A stretch of 64,000 nt of DNA from NCBI RefSeq assembly GCF_028554725.1, contig NC_071671.1, forward strand, positions 2,513,501-2,577,500, given 5' to 3'. The notes beneath the pieces were generated by a model that searched no databases, was not told the origin of the DNA, and worked only from the letters and a program-made list of their open reading frames with translations. Source of the DNA: Zeugodacus cucurbitae (Eukaryota; Arthropoda; Insecta; Diptera; Tephritidae). Position 1 is the first letter of the stretch, and each line of letters starts with the position of its first letter. This document shows positions 1 through 11,941 of the stretch, in pieces. Position numbers and translations under genes: made by a program.

Positions 1-1512
1 ATTTTTCCAACTTGTCAGTTCCATTCAACGCGCTCGACTCAATCACGCAGTCATTCAATCATATATTCATTACATTTGAACAATCATCTCTGCCACTTAC
101 ATACATACAAACACACACACTCGGCATCACTTCATTTGCTGGTCGCTGGACGCGGCACTCGTAAACTGATAAATGGAAAATGCCAAACTTTGTTGTTGAA
201 CGATGAGTAAATCAGCCATGCAACCGAGTAGGATGTAGTGACCAAGCTCAGCTCTCTTTGCGCTCAACTTAATGCAACGTAACACGCGCTGAGCGGCGCT
301 GCGCTTAATCGCACTGTGGCAGTGTGGACTGTTGCAATAATCATCTTCAATTATCGGCCAATTTCATTTGTTATTAACTTGTATGTCTGCTCATTTGCCA
401 CTGATTGCCACTGTCAAGTAATTTCACCCATGTTTGGCTGCTCTCATGACATAAATACATATATCTATAACTATATATATAACTAGGTATAAACGCATAG
501 AAGTGTGTGTGCTTGTGTTGTTGTTGTAAACACGTGTGCTTGATTTTGGGCAATTTTTCTATGTTCCCTATTAGCGTGCAAATGATTTATTGGAAATGTT
601 GCACGTAGACACATACACATACTTAAATAATATATAATATAAATCTGTATACAATATAAAGAGGAGTTTATTGTTATATTGGCATTAGGGTTGCTCTAAA
701 AAGTCAACTTTATGAACTCATCAATCCTATGCTCTTAACTAATACCATTACTACACCAAAATTTAAACATTTGTTAGATTGTTAGATTGCTGACTGTCTC
801 ATGCGATATTTCCTCCTTCTATTGGAAGGAGACTCCTAAATCAGAAGCAAAAATTTATATTCTACATTAAGCACCACCCTACCAACACACACACACACAC
901 AACAATCGCACTCATATTGATATTGTCAATCCATTTAGTAAAGTCTGTCAATTTCGTTCATTTCTGGCTTATTATTTCCTGTCATTTGTATAACATATAC
1001 AACAACAACAATACAACAGCACACAAGCAAATACGCTACAATACCGCTGTGACTGCTCTCCGCTCTGTCGTTCCACTTTGGCAGCGAAATACCAATTTAG
1101 ATGAACGCATCTCACTTAGCAGATAACAAACGCGCCTATTGTCCAGTTATGCTTTAGCACATATACCTACACACACTGTATTTAACTATACGAATTTGTA
1201 TGTGGAAGCCTAAGCTCATGCGAGCCCCATCAAATGCAAACACATGCTTGTGTCTGTATGTGTGAGTGTGCGAACAGGAAAATTAGGAATCACAATGCCG
1301 CACATCATTCAAATGAAAATACATACATATATTCCGAGAGAAAACCCCACAAAAAGTTACAACAACAACAGCAAGCAGCAACAACAGTTCGTTACACATT
1401 TCTGTCGGTGTTGAAACTCGTTAATATTTTCTGTCAATAATATTCTGTTCAATAATATTGAGTTGATGTTGTTGTGTATTCCGTGAACTAAGTTAAATTT
1501 TCACTATTTGTA
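1..1512. other. unique AT-rich non-coding DNA
   Basis: No supported gene. The short open frames here have no recognisable domain and run through simple sequence. A CA microsatellite lies at about 885-902 and AACAAC/CAGCAA-type tracts at about 1000-1020 and 1360-1385. This composition is typical of fly intergenic or intronic DNA. Confidence 0.5.
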
Positions 1513-2375
1513 CCTTGAACAGGGTATATTAAGTTTGTCACGAAGTTTGTAACACCCAGAAGGAAGCGTCGGAGGCCCTATAAAGTATATATATAAATGA
1601 TCAGTATGTTGAACTGAGTCGATTTAGCTATGTCCGACTGTCTGTCCGTCTGTCTGCATATATACGAACTAGTCCTTCAGTTTTTAAGATATCGTTTTGA
1701 AATTTTGCAAATGTTATTTTCTCTTCAAGAAGCTGCTCATTTGTCGGAACTGCCGATATCGGACCACTATATCATATAGCTGCCATACAAACTGAACGAT
1801 CAGAATGATGGGCTTGTATGGAAAACTTCCGCATTTTACTACATATCTTCACGAAATTTGGTGTGAGTTATTGTTCATAGAAATAATTGAATCTCCGAAA
1901 AAATTTTTCAGATCGGTTCACTATAGCATATAGCTGCCATACAAATCGAACGATCGGAATCAAGGGCTTGTATGGAAAACTTCCGCATTTGACGTGGTAT
2001 CTTCACGAAATTTGGTGTGAGTTATTGTTTATAGAAATAATTTAATCTCCGAAGAAATTGTTCAGATCGGTTCACTATAGCATATAGCTGCCATACAAAC
2101 CGAACGATCGGAATCAAAGGCTTGTATGGAAAACTTCCGCATTTGACGTGGTATCTTCACGAAATTTGGTGTGAGTTATTGTTCATAGAAATCATTTAAT
2201 CTCCGAAAAAATTGTTCAGATCGGTTAACTATATAACCTTAATGTTTCTAGCAAACTACCCGGCTAAAAATAATTAGTAAAATGTTTTACTTACTTTTTC
2301 TTACGTCTTTAGATTTGCTTAAACACATAGTTACTAAAAGAAATGCACCTGTGAAGGGTATACAGCCGAAGTTAA
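1513..2375 (+). repeat. dispersed repeat with three 154-bp internal units
   Basis: A non-coding mobile-type repeat starting near GAACAGGGTATATTAAG and ending near GTGAAGGGTATACAGCCGAA. The motif CATATAGCTGCCATACAAA recurs at 1773, 1927 and 2081, giving a 154-bp tandem unit (about 1757-2240) with a few substitutions per unit. A CTGTCTGTCCGTCTGTCTG tract sits at about 1637-1656. No transposase frame is visible. I have the impression this repeat type is common in tephritid genomes, but cannot name its class; the ends are approximate. Confidence 0.6.
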
Positions 2376-4985
2376 CGTTTTTTCCTTTTTTTCAGAATAA
2401 ATTTTTCAGAAATTTTGTAAAAAATTTGGAAAAAGTTGAAAACTGAAAGTTGCAACGAATTATACGTTTCTTTAAAATGAAAAAAAAAACACTGAATATA
2501 TTGTATAAAAAATAGCATGAGAAATCACTTTATATACCCTTATGACAAAAATATTATGACGAAAGTTAGAAGAACGTTGTCAAAAAAAAATTCTTACCTC
2601 AAGTTAGAGCATTCGTGTTGCTTTAGCTGAAACTTCTACTTTCTAGTGATCGAGCTCAACGTAATAGCGTTTTAGACAACCAAATTAATTGAAGAATTAA
2701 AATTTTTATTGATAAACCCTTTTTTGCCTTTTATACTGTCGGCTACTCGATAACCGATCAGCTGTTATACATTTTTGTTTCTGCTTTTCATAAGAAGTTG
2801 GTAAGTTTCATCAGCAGATTAATAGTTTTTAGCAGCGACATCTACCGTAGTATTTTTTTATCCAAAAATTCAGCCAATCGCAGACAAAGAACTTATATCG
2901 TACGTCTTTGTCGCAGAGTTGCATTTGATTTTCAAGTCGTTTGAAATTCAATCAAATATAAATGTAGATTTTATTTTGTAAGGTAAATCGATCTTAATAA
3001 GTTTTTTAATGGACCAGAGGCCGGTTAATCGCTCAATTAGCTCCTGTCTAAAAACGCAATAAAGCTTAAAGACTTCACAATGACAATTCAACTTTTCAGA
3101 GAAGAATTTTAACGCTTTGGATTCACCGTACATGCCGCGCCAAATTTTGGTTTCATTGCCTACATTCAGGCTGACAAGAGATTATTGATACTATCCGAAA
3201 TAACGTACTACTTTAAAGAGTCCATTTTTTTAGAAATTCTCCTGGTCACTGTCCAGTCTAGGTCTAGAGACCAAAAAATATCACAGTTATTAAATAATTA
3301 CATAATTTTGAGAACTAGAGAGCAGTTTCATAAATATCAATTTCATATAGCATACTTTTTGGCTACTCTGCTGTTTATACCACTGGTGCTACAATCTCGA
3401 TTGTGCTATATGAAACCAAAAACTTTCCGATTAGAGTCTAAACAAACTCCTCTCTCAGGTGTACATATGTATATATCGAAAAGAACTAAGTTCCCAATAA
3501 GGTTTATATACGAGTATAGATGTGCTGGGAAATTATGATTCCCTCCTCCATTAGAAATTCGTTTATTGCCAATGCAAATATAATATAATATAATATTTTC
3601 CCATATTTATATGCTATAAATATCGAAGTGCGTGGAACTTTCCAACGTCACCTACACACATACGTTCCTATATATATGTACAAGAGATAGAGTAAACAAG
3701 AGAAAAAATTAACCGTATGTGTATGATAAATATTTCCGCGCACCACTTGACCACCACAAAATGCTCGTTAAAGAATTTAATTAACTTAATGGACTAGCCT
3801 AACCGATACAATGCTGATAAACTTTAAGTGGTTAAAATAATTATAAACATGTGCTGTGTGTAGTACTACCTGTGGTCTGTGCGCCTTTGTGAGCGCAACA
3901 ACAAACAACACACAAACAAAGCTGGAGGTGGTCTGATCGTCATACTATATACGTGTATGCAAAAGTTGTGGGTGCTTGAGTGTTTCTGTTTGAGTGTGTG
4001 TGTGTGTGTGTAACCCAGTTAACAGATCAAATCATATTGATTAATTACAAAGATAAACATTTATTTGGCTTTATGGCATTCACACAATACATAATGCCTT
4101 CTATAAATAAGTGAATATATGTAAATATATATATATTTGAAAATATGTAAGTTGTGAGTATTTATTTAGCTTTGTGCTCTAACTGGCTCATAAGCAATTA
4201 AATGTAGATAATAAGCGAACTAATTAATTTATATGCATTTTTAAAGGGTGTTACGAGATGGGCGCGAATTTAATAAAAAAATAAAATTTTAGTTAAATAA
4301 ATAATAATAATACTAAAATCAATATATTCAAAAACTCCCAGAAAAATTGAATTTTTTTTATACTTTTATTTAATAACCATCAGAAACTATCTTAGCTTTC
4401 GCTCCCAAGTATACAACCCTGTACATATTAATATATTTAACTATAGCATACTATTTAATGAAATATATTCAATATTTCATATATCCCTTTCAACAATTAC
4501 TGACTCTCTCTATCCTCATACTGATACGAATATTAAACTGACTTACCCATTATACACTTCCACTTATACTTTCATGCATATCTCATAAGTATTTATTATG
4601 CCATAATGCTAATTCTATATGCTCATGGCAAATCTATAATTGTTTATTAGTAATTAATTTTTAAGGACGTCATCAGTTCAATCGAGTGAGTATTTTAATG
4701 AAAATTCGAACACAATATGAATATCATATGAGTCAATATCTGATTGAAGTACTCTATTGTAATTAGAGTAAGTCAATGCTTCGAATTTGCTAGAATTTGT
4801 GTTGCAAAATGCGAAAGGGTTTCCCACGTCATATGAGTATAGCATAAAAAAAATTATGTCGAACCAGATGTTTGAAATTATATTGCTTCTAAGGTATTAG
4901 GTCACACTAGAGCACATAAAAATTAATTAGATTTGGTAAATGATTTTGGAAGTAAGTAACAAGAAATTAGCTCTTTCAGACTTCG
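2376..4985. other. non-coding stretch, nothing recognised
   Basis: Open frames of 61 aa (minus, 2948-3133) and 117 aa (plus, 3185-3538) show no domain, and neighbouring frames are full of stops. There is a GT microsatellite at about 3994-4012, with AT-rich sequence from 4080 to 4680. No RNA gene or repeat relationship could be recognised by eye. Confidence 0.45.
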
Positions 4986-5560
4986 TTGAATTTAGGTTAG
5001 GTTAGGTGTGTCTGGTGGGCCAACAGGCCGCACATTGATCAGTTATGGTCCTTAGCGATACCAGACGGAGTCCCGTCACGTATTCACTGAATAGTTGTCA
5101 TCTGATAGGATACCAGCGCTTAACGCGAATTTTATGAGATGATGATGCCTCACTAAAGATTTCTTCTCCAACTTATCGTACTGCATGGCCCCTATATACC
5201 TGAAGCGTTGACATGTCCTGCATTACTCCTGAACTGATAGCCCCATTTTATAGAAGTGCGCTGCTACTAGACTGTGTGTGCTGCTAGTAGGAAACTTGTA
5301 TATTTCTAATCTACCGCTTTGCACATGTCCTTTGCGGTATTGCATTCCGGTAGATTCTTCCATCGGCTTTGATTCTCTTCATCATGCATATTTCTATATC
5401 ATCGATTATGCTTTTTGGGGCACAGCTGTACACCGATCTTGGCAATCCCGTCAATGATTTTGTTGCCCTCGATTCCCTTGTGGCCTGGCACCCAGTAGAA
5501 GTGTAGCAACATATTCCTGGCTGCACTCTGCATTGCCACCCTTTTCCCTGAATATATATG
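4986..5560 (-). mobile_element. non-LTR retrotransposon 3' fragment with RNase H piece
   Basis: Reading the minus strand downward from about 5560, the frame contains HFYWVPGHKGIEGN followed by IIDGIAKIG. This is the C-terminal core of a retroelement RNase H domain (the His of the GH motif and the following helix). A degraded coding stretch and 3' UTR follow, and the fragment ends in a TAACCTAACCTAA tail at about 4989-5002. Everything upstream (reverse transcriptase, endonuclease) is missing, so this is a 5'-truncated copy. RNase H in non-LTR elements points to the I/R1/LOA groups; the clade is inference. The same 3' end recurs at 14519 and 31326. Confidence 0.65.
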
Positions 5561-6008
5561 CGTAAAAAAATTGTATACCATAATATTGATGCTAAAAGGC
5601 GTATATCGAACCAATTCGCAATTACTTTTCAAGAGAGTTTCTAGCCTAACAACACCGTATACTAAAGTCTTCGTCAATCAACATATTTATGTTGGTATTT
5701 ACACCTGCTCTATTGTATTCTCGCTTTTATTTCATAAAATGCCAACTCTTGACTATCCAATAATAAAAACTAGAGACAGCAAAAAGGGCCCCGGATGTCC
5801 AAAATATATTTCAGACTTACTTGTGTCCCAAATTTTATCTCTTTAAAAGAGGTAGGAGCCTCGCGCTTCAACATAAAATCTAGAATCAGACTGTTTCATC
5901 ATTAAGTTAGAAGTAAGGTCCGCAAACGCTTAATTATTGTGAAAGCGAAGATTTTAGCAACAGTTGTCAACAACCCTTACATTTTCTATGTCTAATAATA
6001 AACAATTA
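5561..6008. other. non-coding stretch, nothing recognised
   Basis: AT-rich sequence between the retroelement fragment and the mariner MITE. A 91-aa plus-strand frame begins here but has no domain and overlaps the retroelement on the other strand. Confidence 0.4.
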
Positions 6009-6316
6009 TTCTACAACTTTGCTTCCGCCGTTTTCCAATAGATGCCACTAGGCTCAAGCACTGGTCGATTAAATCGATTAAATCGTTTTATATCGATCTT
6101 AGACATTTGTGTCAACATTAACGCAACAAAATATTTGTAGAGATCTGTTTGCAGCCCAAACTTATTCTCAACTGAAAATGTCACTTTTTGAGCCGAATTC
6201 TCGACATTTGCACGGTATACGCATGCTGCCAGAAAGATGGTGAAAAGTTGCACCGTTTTTATACAAAAAAGCCTTAAAGTTACAAAAAAAAAACGTCGGA
6301 AGCAAAGTTGTAGACC
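6009..6316 (+). mobile_element. mariner-derived MITE, CTACAACTTTGC family, copy 1
   Basis: A 308-bp element with terminal inverted repeats: the left end reads CTACAACTTTGCTTCCGCCG, and the right end gives GGTCTACAACTTTGCTTCCG on the other strand. Between them are the 5' leader (TTTTATATCGATCTTAGACA) and the first codons of a transposase (MSLFEPNSRHL from ATG at about 6178), which then jump to the 3' end. It is therefore an internal-deletion derivative. The longer relative at 38122-38783 shows which transposase it came from. Confidence 0.75.
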
Positions 6317-6322
6317 ATAGTA

Positions 6323-6645
6323 TATGAGGTGTGTTCAAAAAATCACGGGAATTTTCGTTTTTGCAATAATATATACACATATACTATATTCATTCGACTA
6401 CATACGTCAATATGTCATAATGAGGACTATTCGATATTATGCACTCGTTTGTCGGAACACTTCTCAAACCCTTCTTTTCGCATAGCCTTTGGCGCTTTCA
6501 GCTATGTCTCGTTTGCTTGTAAAAAGACGGTCCTTTATGGTGCTCTTTATTTTTGTCATGTCTGATGAACTCATATGGTGGCTGAGACATCGTTACAGTA
6601 TAGTTTTTGGCCAAGAATTCATGAACAAGCCACGCTGTGTAATTT
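6323..6645 (-). pseudogene. mariner transposase C-terminal relic with 3' terminal repeat
   Basis: The minus strand carries HEFLAKNYTVTM followed by SQPPY, which resembles the segment leading to the third catalytic Asp of a mariner D,D34D transposase. The rest is shifted in frame (RHDKNKE, later CIISN). The outer end reads GAGGTGTGTTCAAAAAATCA at about 6326-6345, the terminal repeat. A related copy lies in the opposite orientation at 33800-34382. It cannot be functional: the N-terminal and central regions are absent and the frame is broken. It begins 7 bp after MITE copy 1. Confidence 0.7.
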
Positions 6646-8363
6646 ATGAATTAATTTTCAATTTCTTTTGAAGACAATGAAATGAGATGAGCCTTATCGC
6701 TAGCAATTAATATAAATTTGCTACTATTTAGACACATATTTTTACAATAGCAGAATATTTCTGTGAAATAAGCAATATGCGAAATGAAACTTCTGAAACA
6801 ATGCGACCTCCTTGCGAATTTCTCTGGCATTACCGACTGAAATTATTTGTTTAATTGAAATTCTATTTACACACACACACAAGCGAGTTACTAATAACAA
6901 CTGCAGGCGCATTACTCACTCCGGTATTTATGAAGCTGGCACTTCCGCACGGCCAATGTACGACTAATTGTTTTAACTATTACTAACTGCCCTCCACCTT
7001 ATGTACATACACACTCAAATGCATAAATTGTTGCACAAATACACAGCGCGCCTAAAAGTATGCATATGAATGGGTATATGATCTGTATATATACAAATAT
7101 ATATGTATATACAATGTGCTTCCAAACAAATATTCAATAATGCATGGGCAATGGCCTGATTTGGTTGCAACATTAAATTCTCCGCATATTTTGCTTTATG
7201 TAGTGCATGTAATGTTTTTGTTGTTGTTGTTAATATTTTGTGTAATTTAGTACGAAGTACATAGTTGTAGCAGCAGCAGCATCATGCATAGTTTAGAGTA
7301 AGCTGAGGTTGACTAGCGGTTAGCGTTATTGCCAAACTACTAGGCAAATTTGCAATTCACCAGCAAGCGATGGCATACTTGCCACACACACACTAACACT
7401 AACACTTGTATGCAAATATATGCATGTGTGTGTGTGTGTGTGCGGCAGCTCAAGCGAACAATATGCTAATGCATACAAGCAAGTAAACAAGCGATTTAAG
7501 TGTGTGTTAGTGTTGCAGTAGTTAAGCGCTGTGGCAAGCGCAGCAGCATGACTACATACATACATAGAAACAGTGCTACCCATTTGCGTACGTCGTTAAT
7601 TGCACCTCAAAGCAAATAATTTGCATCGTTGCATTTAATTGCTAAACGCATTAATATCTCAGCAATATCGCATACTTCTATATATATATACTGTATTTAC
7701 AATGCAGCAACAACGAAGCACAATTCAAAGAATGCATGAACGAGTCGGTAAGCGAGTGGAGCGCTTGAGTAGCGTTTGACAACCAAGAAGTGCTTAAATG
7801 GCGGTGACATGAAAGGCAAAAGAGCTGCTGCTCTACTGAGGTATTTCATGGCTGTAAGCTCATATTAACTGTATAATATGCACTTGATAATTTGTGTATA
7901 ATGAGTATTTTGAGTATATACATATATGTATGTGTGTGTGTGTGCTTGTGCGTGTGCATTACTTGTAATCGAGTCATTATCAATTTGCGTTTATTGCATA
8001 TTTATTAAACGAAACAATGCGATTGTGCAAATTTGCTAAATTCCTATATGCGCTCAAGGCAAATGGCAAATTCTCGCATACACTCAACTCAAGCCTATCG
8101 ATTGTGTATGTGTATGTATATCTAAGTGTGTATGTGCGTTTAACTGCCTTGAGCTGTAGGACAACGATTTGCATACGAGTGATGCTTTATTGGAGGGTGC
8201 GGATAATTCTCTCACTCGTTTGCAATGTTAACTGATTTGGAGACATATATCACTTGCGAATACTCGAATACACCTAATTCGGTAAATTTATGTATTTTGA
8301 GATACTTATTCAAATGAATTCTTTGAAGGTGGGAAACGCTAATCTCACTCAAATGTCGATTAA
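6646..8363. other. non-coding stretch with GT microsatellites
   Basis: Contains GT/CA tracts at about 6868-6880, 7423-7441 and 7928-7944, and CAG/CAGCAG at 7268-7280. Frames of 64 to 85 aa in this stretch are mostly repeat-derived and carry no domain. Nothing else is recognised. Confidence 0.45.
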
Positions 8364-9078
8364 GGCAGTAGTCTGCTTTAGAAGCCGAAAAAAAGCGTTT
8401 TTTTAGCATTTTCTTTTCTTGAAACGAAAGTGTACTATATTTAAGGCTTAAAAAACAATATTTATTATTAAAAAATATTGAAATTTTTTCAAAGTTGTAA
8501 GTATTTTTCTGGAGCGCCTGGAGTCTGCACTTGTAAATCGGTGCCGGTGATGGAGGTCGTGCGATGCATCTGAAACAGTCGAACCAAATTTTTTTTTAAT
8601 TCTTATAAGTTTCTCTTCTTTATGAACTAAAAAAGTACCGAATAACTTATAAAATTCCAAATTTTTTCGAAGTTTGAAAAAAAAAAAATCACTTTTTTAA
8701 GAAAACAAAATTGATTTCAACTTGCAAAACAAGTGGTTTAAATAATACTTTTGTCCAACTTTTTTAGTTCAAATAGAAGATATTTTAATACTGAAGCTAG
8801 ATCACTTTGATTATTTTCGATCGGACATATATTCTTTTTGCTATCGCCAGCACCGTTTTCTAACACTTGTGAAAATGAAAACTTGAGAAAACGCGCTCTA
8901 AAGTCTGCATGAGCACTCGCACCTGCTCGACGCTCGGCCACTAAAACCGCTCTAGCTTCGAAGATATGTCGAATTGGCCTCTGGAATTTTAAAGACATAT
9001 TCTTGGATAGTTTTGGAAAAGATTTAAAACAAAATAAAAAAATCGATTTTTTTGAAGCCTGTAAAGCAGTCTACTGCC
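8364..9078 (-). mobile_element. TTAA-flanked MITE, copy 1
   Basis: A 715-bp element flanked on both sides by TTAA (8360-8363 and 9079-9082), with inverted ends GGCAGTAGTCTGCTTTA and GGCAGTAGACTGCTTTA. The TTAA duplication is the signature of piggyBac-type integration; that assignment is inference, because the ends do not start with the usual CCC. Two further copies lie at 10970 and 36046. On the minus strand this copy keeps the longest version of the family's internal frame, 86 codons at 8998-8738 (MSLKFQRPIRHIFEARAVLV at its start). A second frame, at 8660-8448, begins MEFYKLFGTFLVHK. Confidence 0.75.
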
Positions 9079-9082
9079 TTAA

Positions 9083-10103
9083 GTACAACATTTTACAGGT
9101 TAACACTTTAATATTTAAAATTCTTCGCAATAAATTATTCACTGTTACTTCAGTAAAACTAAAACTACTATGAGAAGCAATTTGAGAGCTTATGTCAGCA
9201 ATAAACGTTGTTCCAGCCTAATTTCGTTCAATATGAAATGGCAAACTAAATTGCACATAAATCAAGTAAATCGAGCTGTCAATAAGACCAACTGCGAAAA
9301 AAGTATTGCCTCATCGAAAACCACACGTCTAAAAAAAAAAACACCCAGTCTTCATGTCTTGTCAACTGTATTGTCTCCATTGATTTAGAAGCAGATTTCT
9401 CAATACACATTATTTCATATTAATATTAACTCCAATGCAACTACAATCATAGCTATAATAAAAAAAAAAAATTTAAATATCTGGCATCGCCACAAATATC
9501 GAATATGCCAATGCAATTTCATCGACTTAAATTGTCATCTAAATGGAAAATGATTCTATGATTGTACAAATACAGGAAATTATGATGAGTCATGAGATTT
9601 CGATTGACTTCATTCAGCTGATTATGGAATTATATAGACGTAATTATACTTGGAATGCAACAAACAACTGCTAGTTCAATCAATGGATGCATGGATATGC
9701 TAAGTGTGGTTCAGAGTTGTTGCTATTATTATTTTCATAGCAATCGGAAATAAATAGTTTCCTCTGGAATTTCAAATATTTCTAACAAAAATGCAGTTGT
9801 GTGTATGTGTGTATTGTATACTTTTGGAGTTGATATATGCATATGTGTAGCATACTTTATGACGTTCTGACGGCAAATGATGTCATAGGCATTCAAAATA
9901 ATTTGAAGGCATGTGCTATTTTAGATATATTGCTTATTGCAATGAAGATTTTTGAGCTACGAAAATTGAAACTAATGCTAGTCTGACTATTGATAGCCTA
10001 ACTAATGCTAACAGCAAAAAAGAATGCAGTTTATTTTTATTATGGTCTCTTAGTCGTACCTCCACCATTATTATTTAATGGATCAGAATAAAACAAATAA
10101 GGA
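9083..10103. other. non-coding stretch, nothing recognised
   Basis: Unique AT-rich sequence. A 72-aa plus-strand frame (9170-9388) is lysine- and serine-rich, has no domain, and I consider it chance. Confidence 0.4.
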
Positions 10104-10534
10104 AAGACTAAATTTGGTTGTAACCGAACATTTTTTACTCTCGAAAATTTAAAAATAAAATGTTTCACCTAGTGAATAATCGAGTGTGAAAAATCCGTTT
10201 TATATCACACCAAGAATATTAGAATTGGTTGAGATTTACCAGAGTTATGGTCATTCAAAGAGTTGTGGAACCCCACATAGATGATGTGCTCTGCTCTTCT
10301 TGGATGGACATCTCAGCCCAATTATGATGTTTGCAATGTTTAAAATATCCGATTTGTCCCGCGCGATCACAATTGGTCCCGCAGGTGGATGCTGGAAAAA
10401 TTAGTTGGTACATATAGATATGTATGCTAGCAGAAATATATGGACGAAAGCGGTCGGCGGGTGTATACATATATGTATGTGCATGCATATGAATCAACGG
10501 AAGTATCGTGAACAACGGAAGAAAATTATTAAGG

Positions 10535-10850
10535 AAGTGACTTCCCTAATCGGAAATACACTATAAACTACAGGAAACGGAAGTCACATAAAGGATGATG
10601 ATATGTGTAGAGCGGAAGAGTCTCATAAACATATTGGAAATATAATACGAGTATATGTTAATTGCTCTTTCCAACACTTTTCTACTCTAGGCCGATTTTA
10701 TTTATCCTGTCGGATTTTAATTTCCGGCATTTCAACTTCCGCATCCGGTGTATGATATCCGGTTTAAGCTCGTTACTGATGTATTTCCGGTTTCGGGGAT
10801 TAAACTTCCGCCAATATCATTTCCGTTGTCCACGGCACTTCCGTTGACCC
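10535..10850 (+). repeat. degenerate TTCCGG-rich satellite inside a CTCTCG repeat
   Basis: Many scattered copies of TTCCGG, ATCCGG and CGGAAG (for example ATATCCGGTTTAAG and TTTCCGGTTTCGGG) lie in about 300 bp. Cleaner versions are at 41040-41150 and 49260-49740, also inside fragments of the same repeat family. Confidence 0.5.
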
Positions 10851-10969
10851 AGCAGAGCAGAGCATCATTGAATGGTCACCACCCCATTAAATCTGAACCG
10901 ATTTTGATAATATTGGTGTCATATGAAAGGGAAATTTATGAAGTATAACAAAAGCGTAATCAACTTTAA

Positions 10970-11715
10970 GGCAGTAGTATGCTTTACAGGCTTCAAAAAA
11001 TCGATTTTTTTGTTTTGTTTTAAATCTTTTCCAAAACTATCCAAGAATATGTCTTTAACATTCCAGAGGCCAATTCGACATATTTTCGAAGCTAGAGCAG
11101 TTTTAGTGGTCGAGCGTCGAGCAGGTGTGAATGCTCAGGCAGACTTTAGAGCGCGTTTTCTCAAGTTTTCATTTTCACAAGTGTTAGAAAACGGTGCTGG
11201 CGATAGCAAAAAGAATATATGTCCGATCGAAAATAATCAAAGTGATCTAGCTGCAGTATTAAATTAACTTCTATTTGAACTAAAAAAGTTGGACAAAAGT
11301 ATTATTTAAACTACTTGTTTTGCAACTTAAAGTTAATTTTTTTTTCTTAAAAAAGTGATTTTTTTTTTTCAAACTTCGAAAAATTTTGGAATTTTATAAC
11401 TCCTTCAGTATTTTTTTAATTCATAGAGAAAAGCAACTTATAAAAATTCAAAAAAAATTTGGTTCGATTGTTTCAGATGCAACGCACGACCTCCATCACC
11501 GGCACCGAATTACAAGTGTAGACTCCAGGCGCTCCAGAAAAATACTTACAACTTTGAAAAAATTGCAATATTTTTTAATAATAAATATTGTTTTTTTAAG
11601 CCTTAAATATAGTACACTGTCGTCTTAAAATTCCGTTTACCGCAATCATTTCCTTCCCTTTCAAAAAAAAAGCTAAATAAACGCTTTTTTTCGGCTTCTA
11701 AAGCATACTAGTGCC
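10970..11715 (+). mobile_element. TTAA-flanked MITE, copy 2 (nested)
   Basis: A 746-bp copy with TTAA at 10966-10969 and 11716-11719 and ends GGCAGTAGTATGCTTTA / GGCACTAGTATGCTTTA. It lies wholly inside the CTCTCG repeat copy 1 and so inserted later. The internal frame runs 11049-11267 and stops early after DLAAVLN, where copy 1 continues for another 13 codons. The second frame lies at 11386-11628. Confidence 0.75.
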
Positions 11716-11941
11716 TTAAAGAGAGAATAACGCAACCATACAATATTTACCGCAAAATTCAAACCGAAGTATATTATACCTTACCTTTTCACAGCCCAGC
11801 AGTCGGACATCTGGATATCAACAGTACTCGTCAACCTGGTCATTTTAATATATAATATAACCTCATATCTAACTCTTTTAGTTTTAGGTGTTACAAACAA
11901 CCGTTAAGTGAACATGTGTAACATGCTGCGAGAGTATATAA

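Larger units (their letters stand above)
10104..11941 (+). mobile_element. CTCTCG/CGAGAG repeat, diverged copy 1, interrupted by a MITE
   Basis: The left end (AAATAAGGAAAGACTAAATT, then ACCGAACATTTTTTACTCTC) and right end (CTAACTCTTTTAGTTTTAGG, then GCTGCGAGAGTATA) match the ends of the better copies at 19520 and 52689. The interior is heavily changed. A CCGG-rich tract lies at about 10530-10850, and a complete TTAA MITE sits at 10970-11715. No protein is encoded. Confidence 0.6.

Noticed and set aside
4989..5002. TTAGG-type repeats as telomeric sequence
   Set aside because: Only two or three units, each joined to a retroelement 3' end; better explained as element tails.
8448..8660. Second frame of the TTAA MITE as an independent gene
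   Set aside because: Present only inside MITE copies, with indels between copies and no recognised domain.
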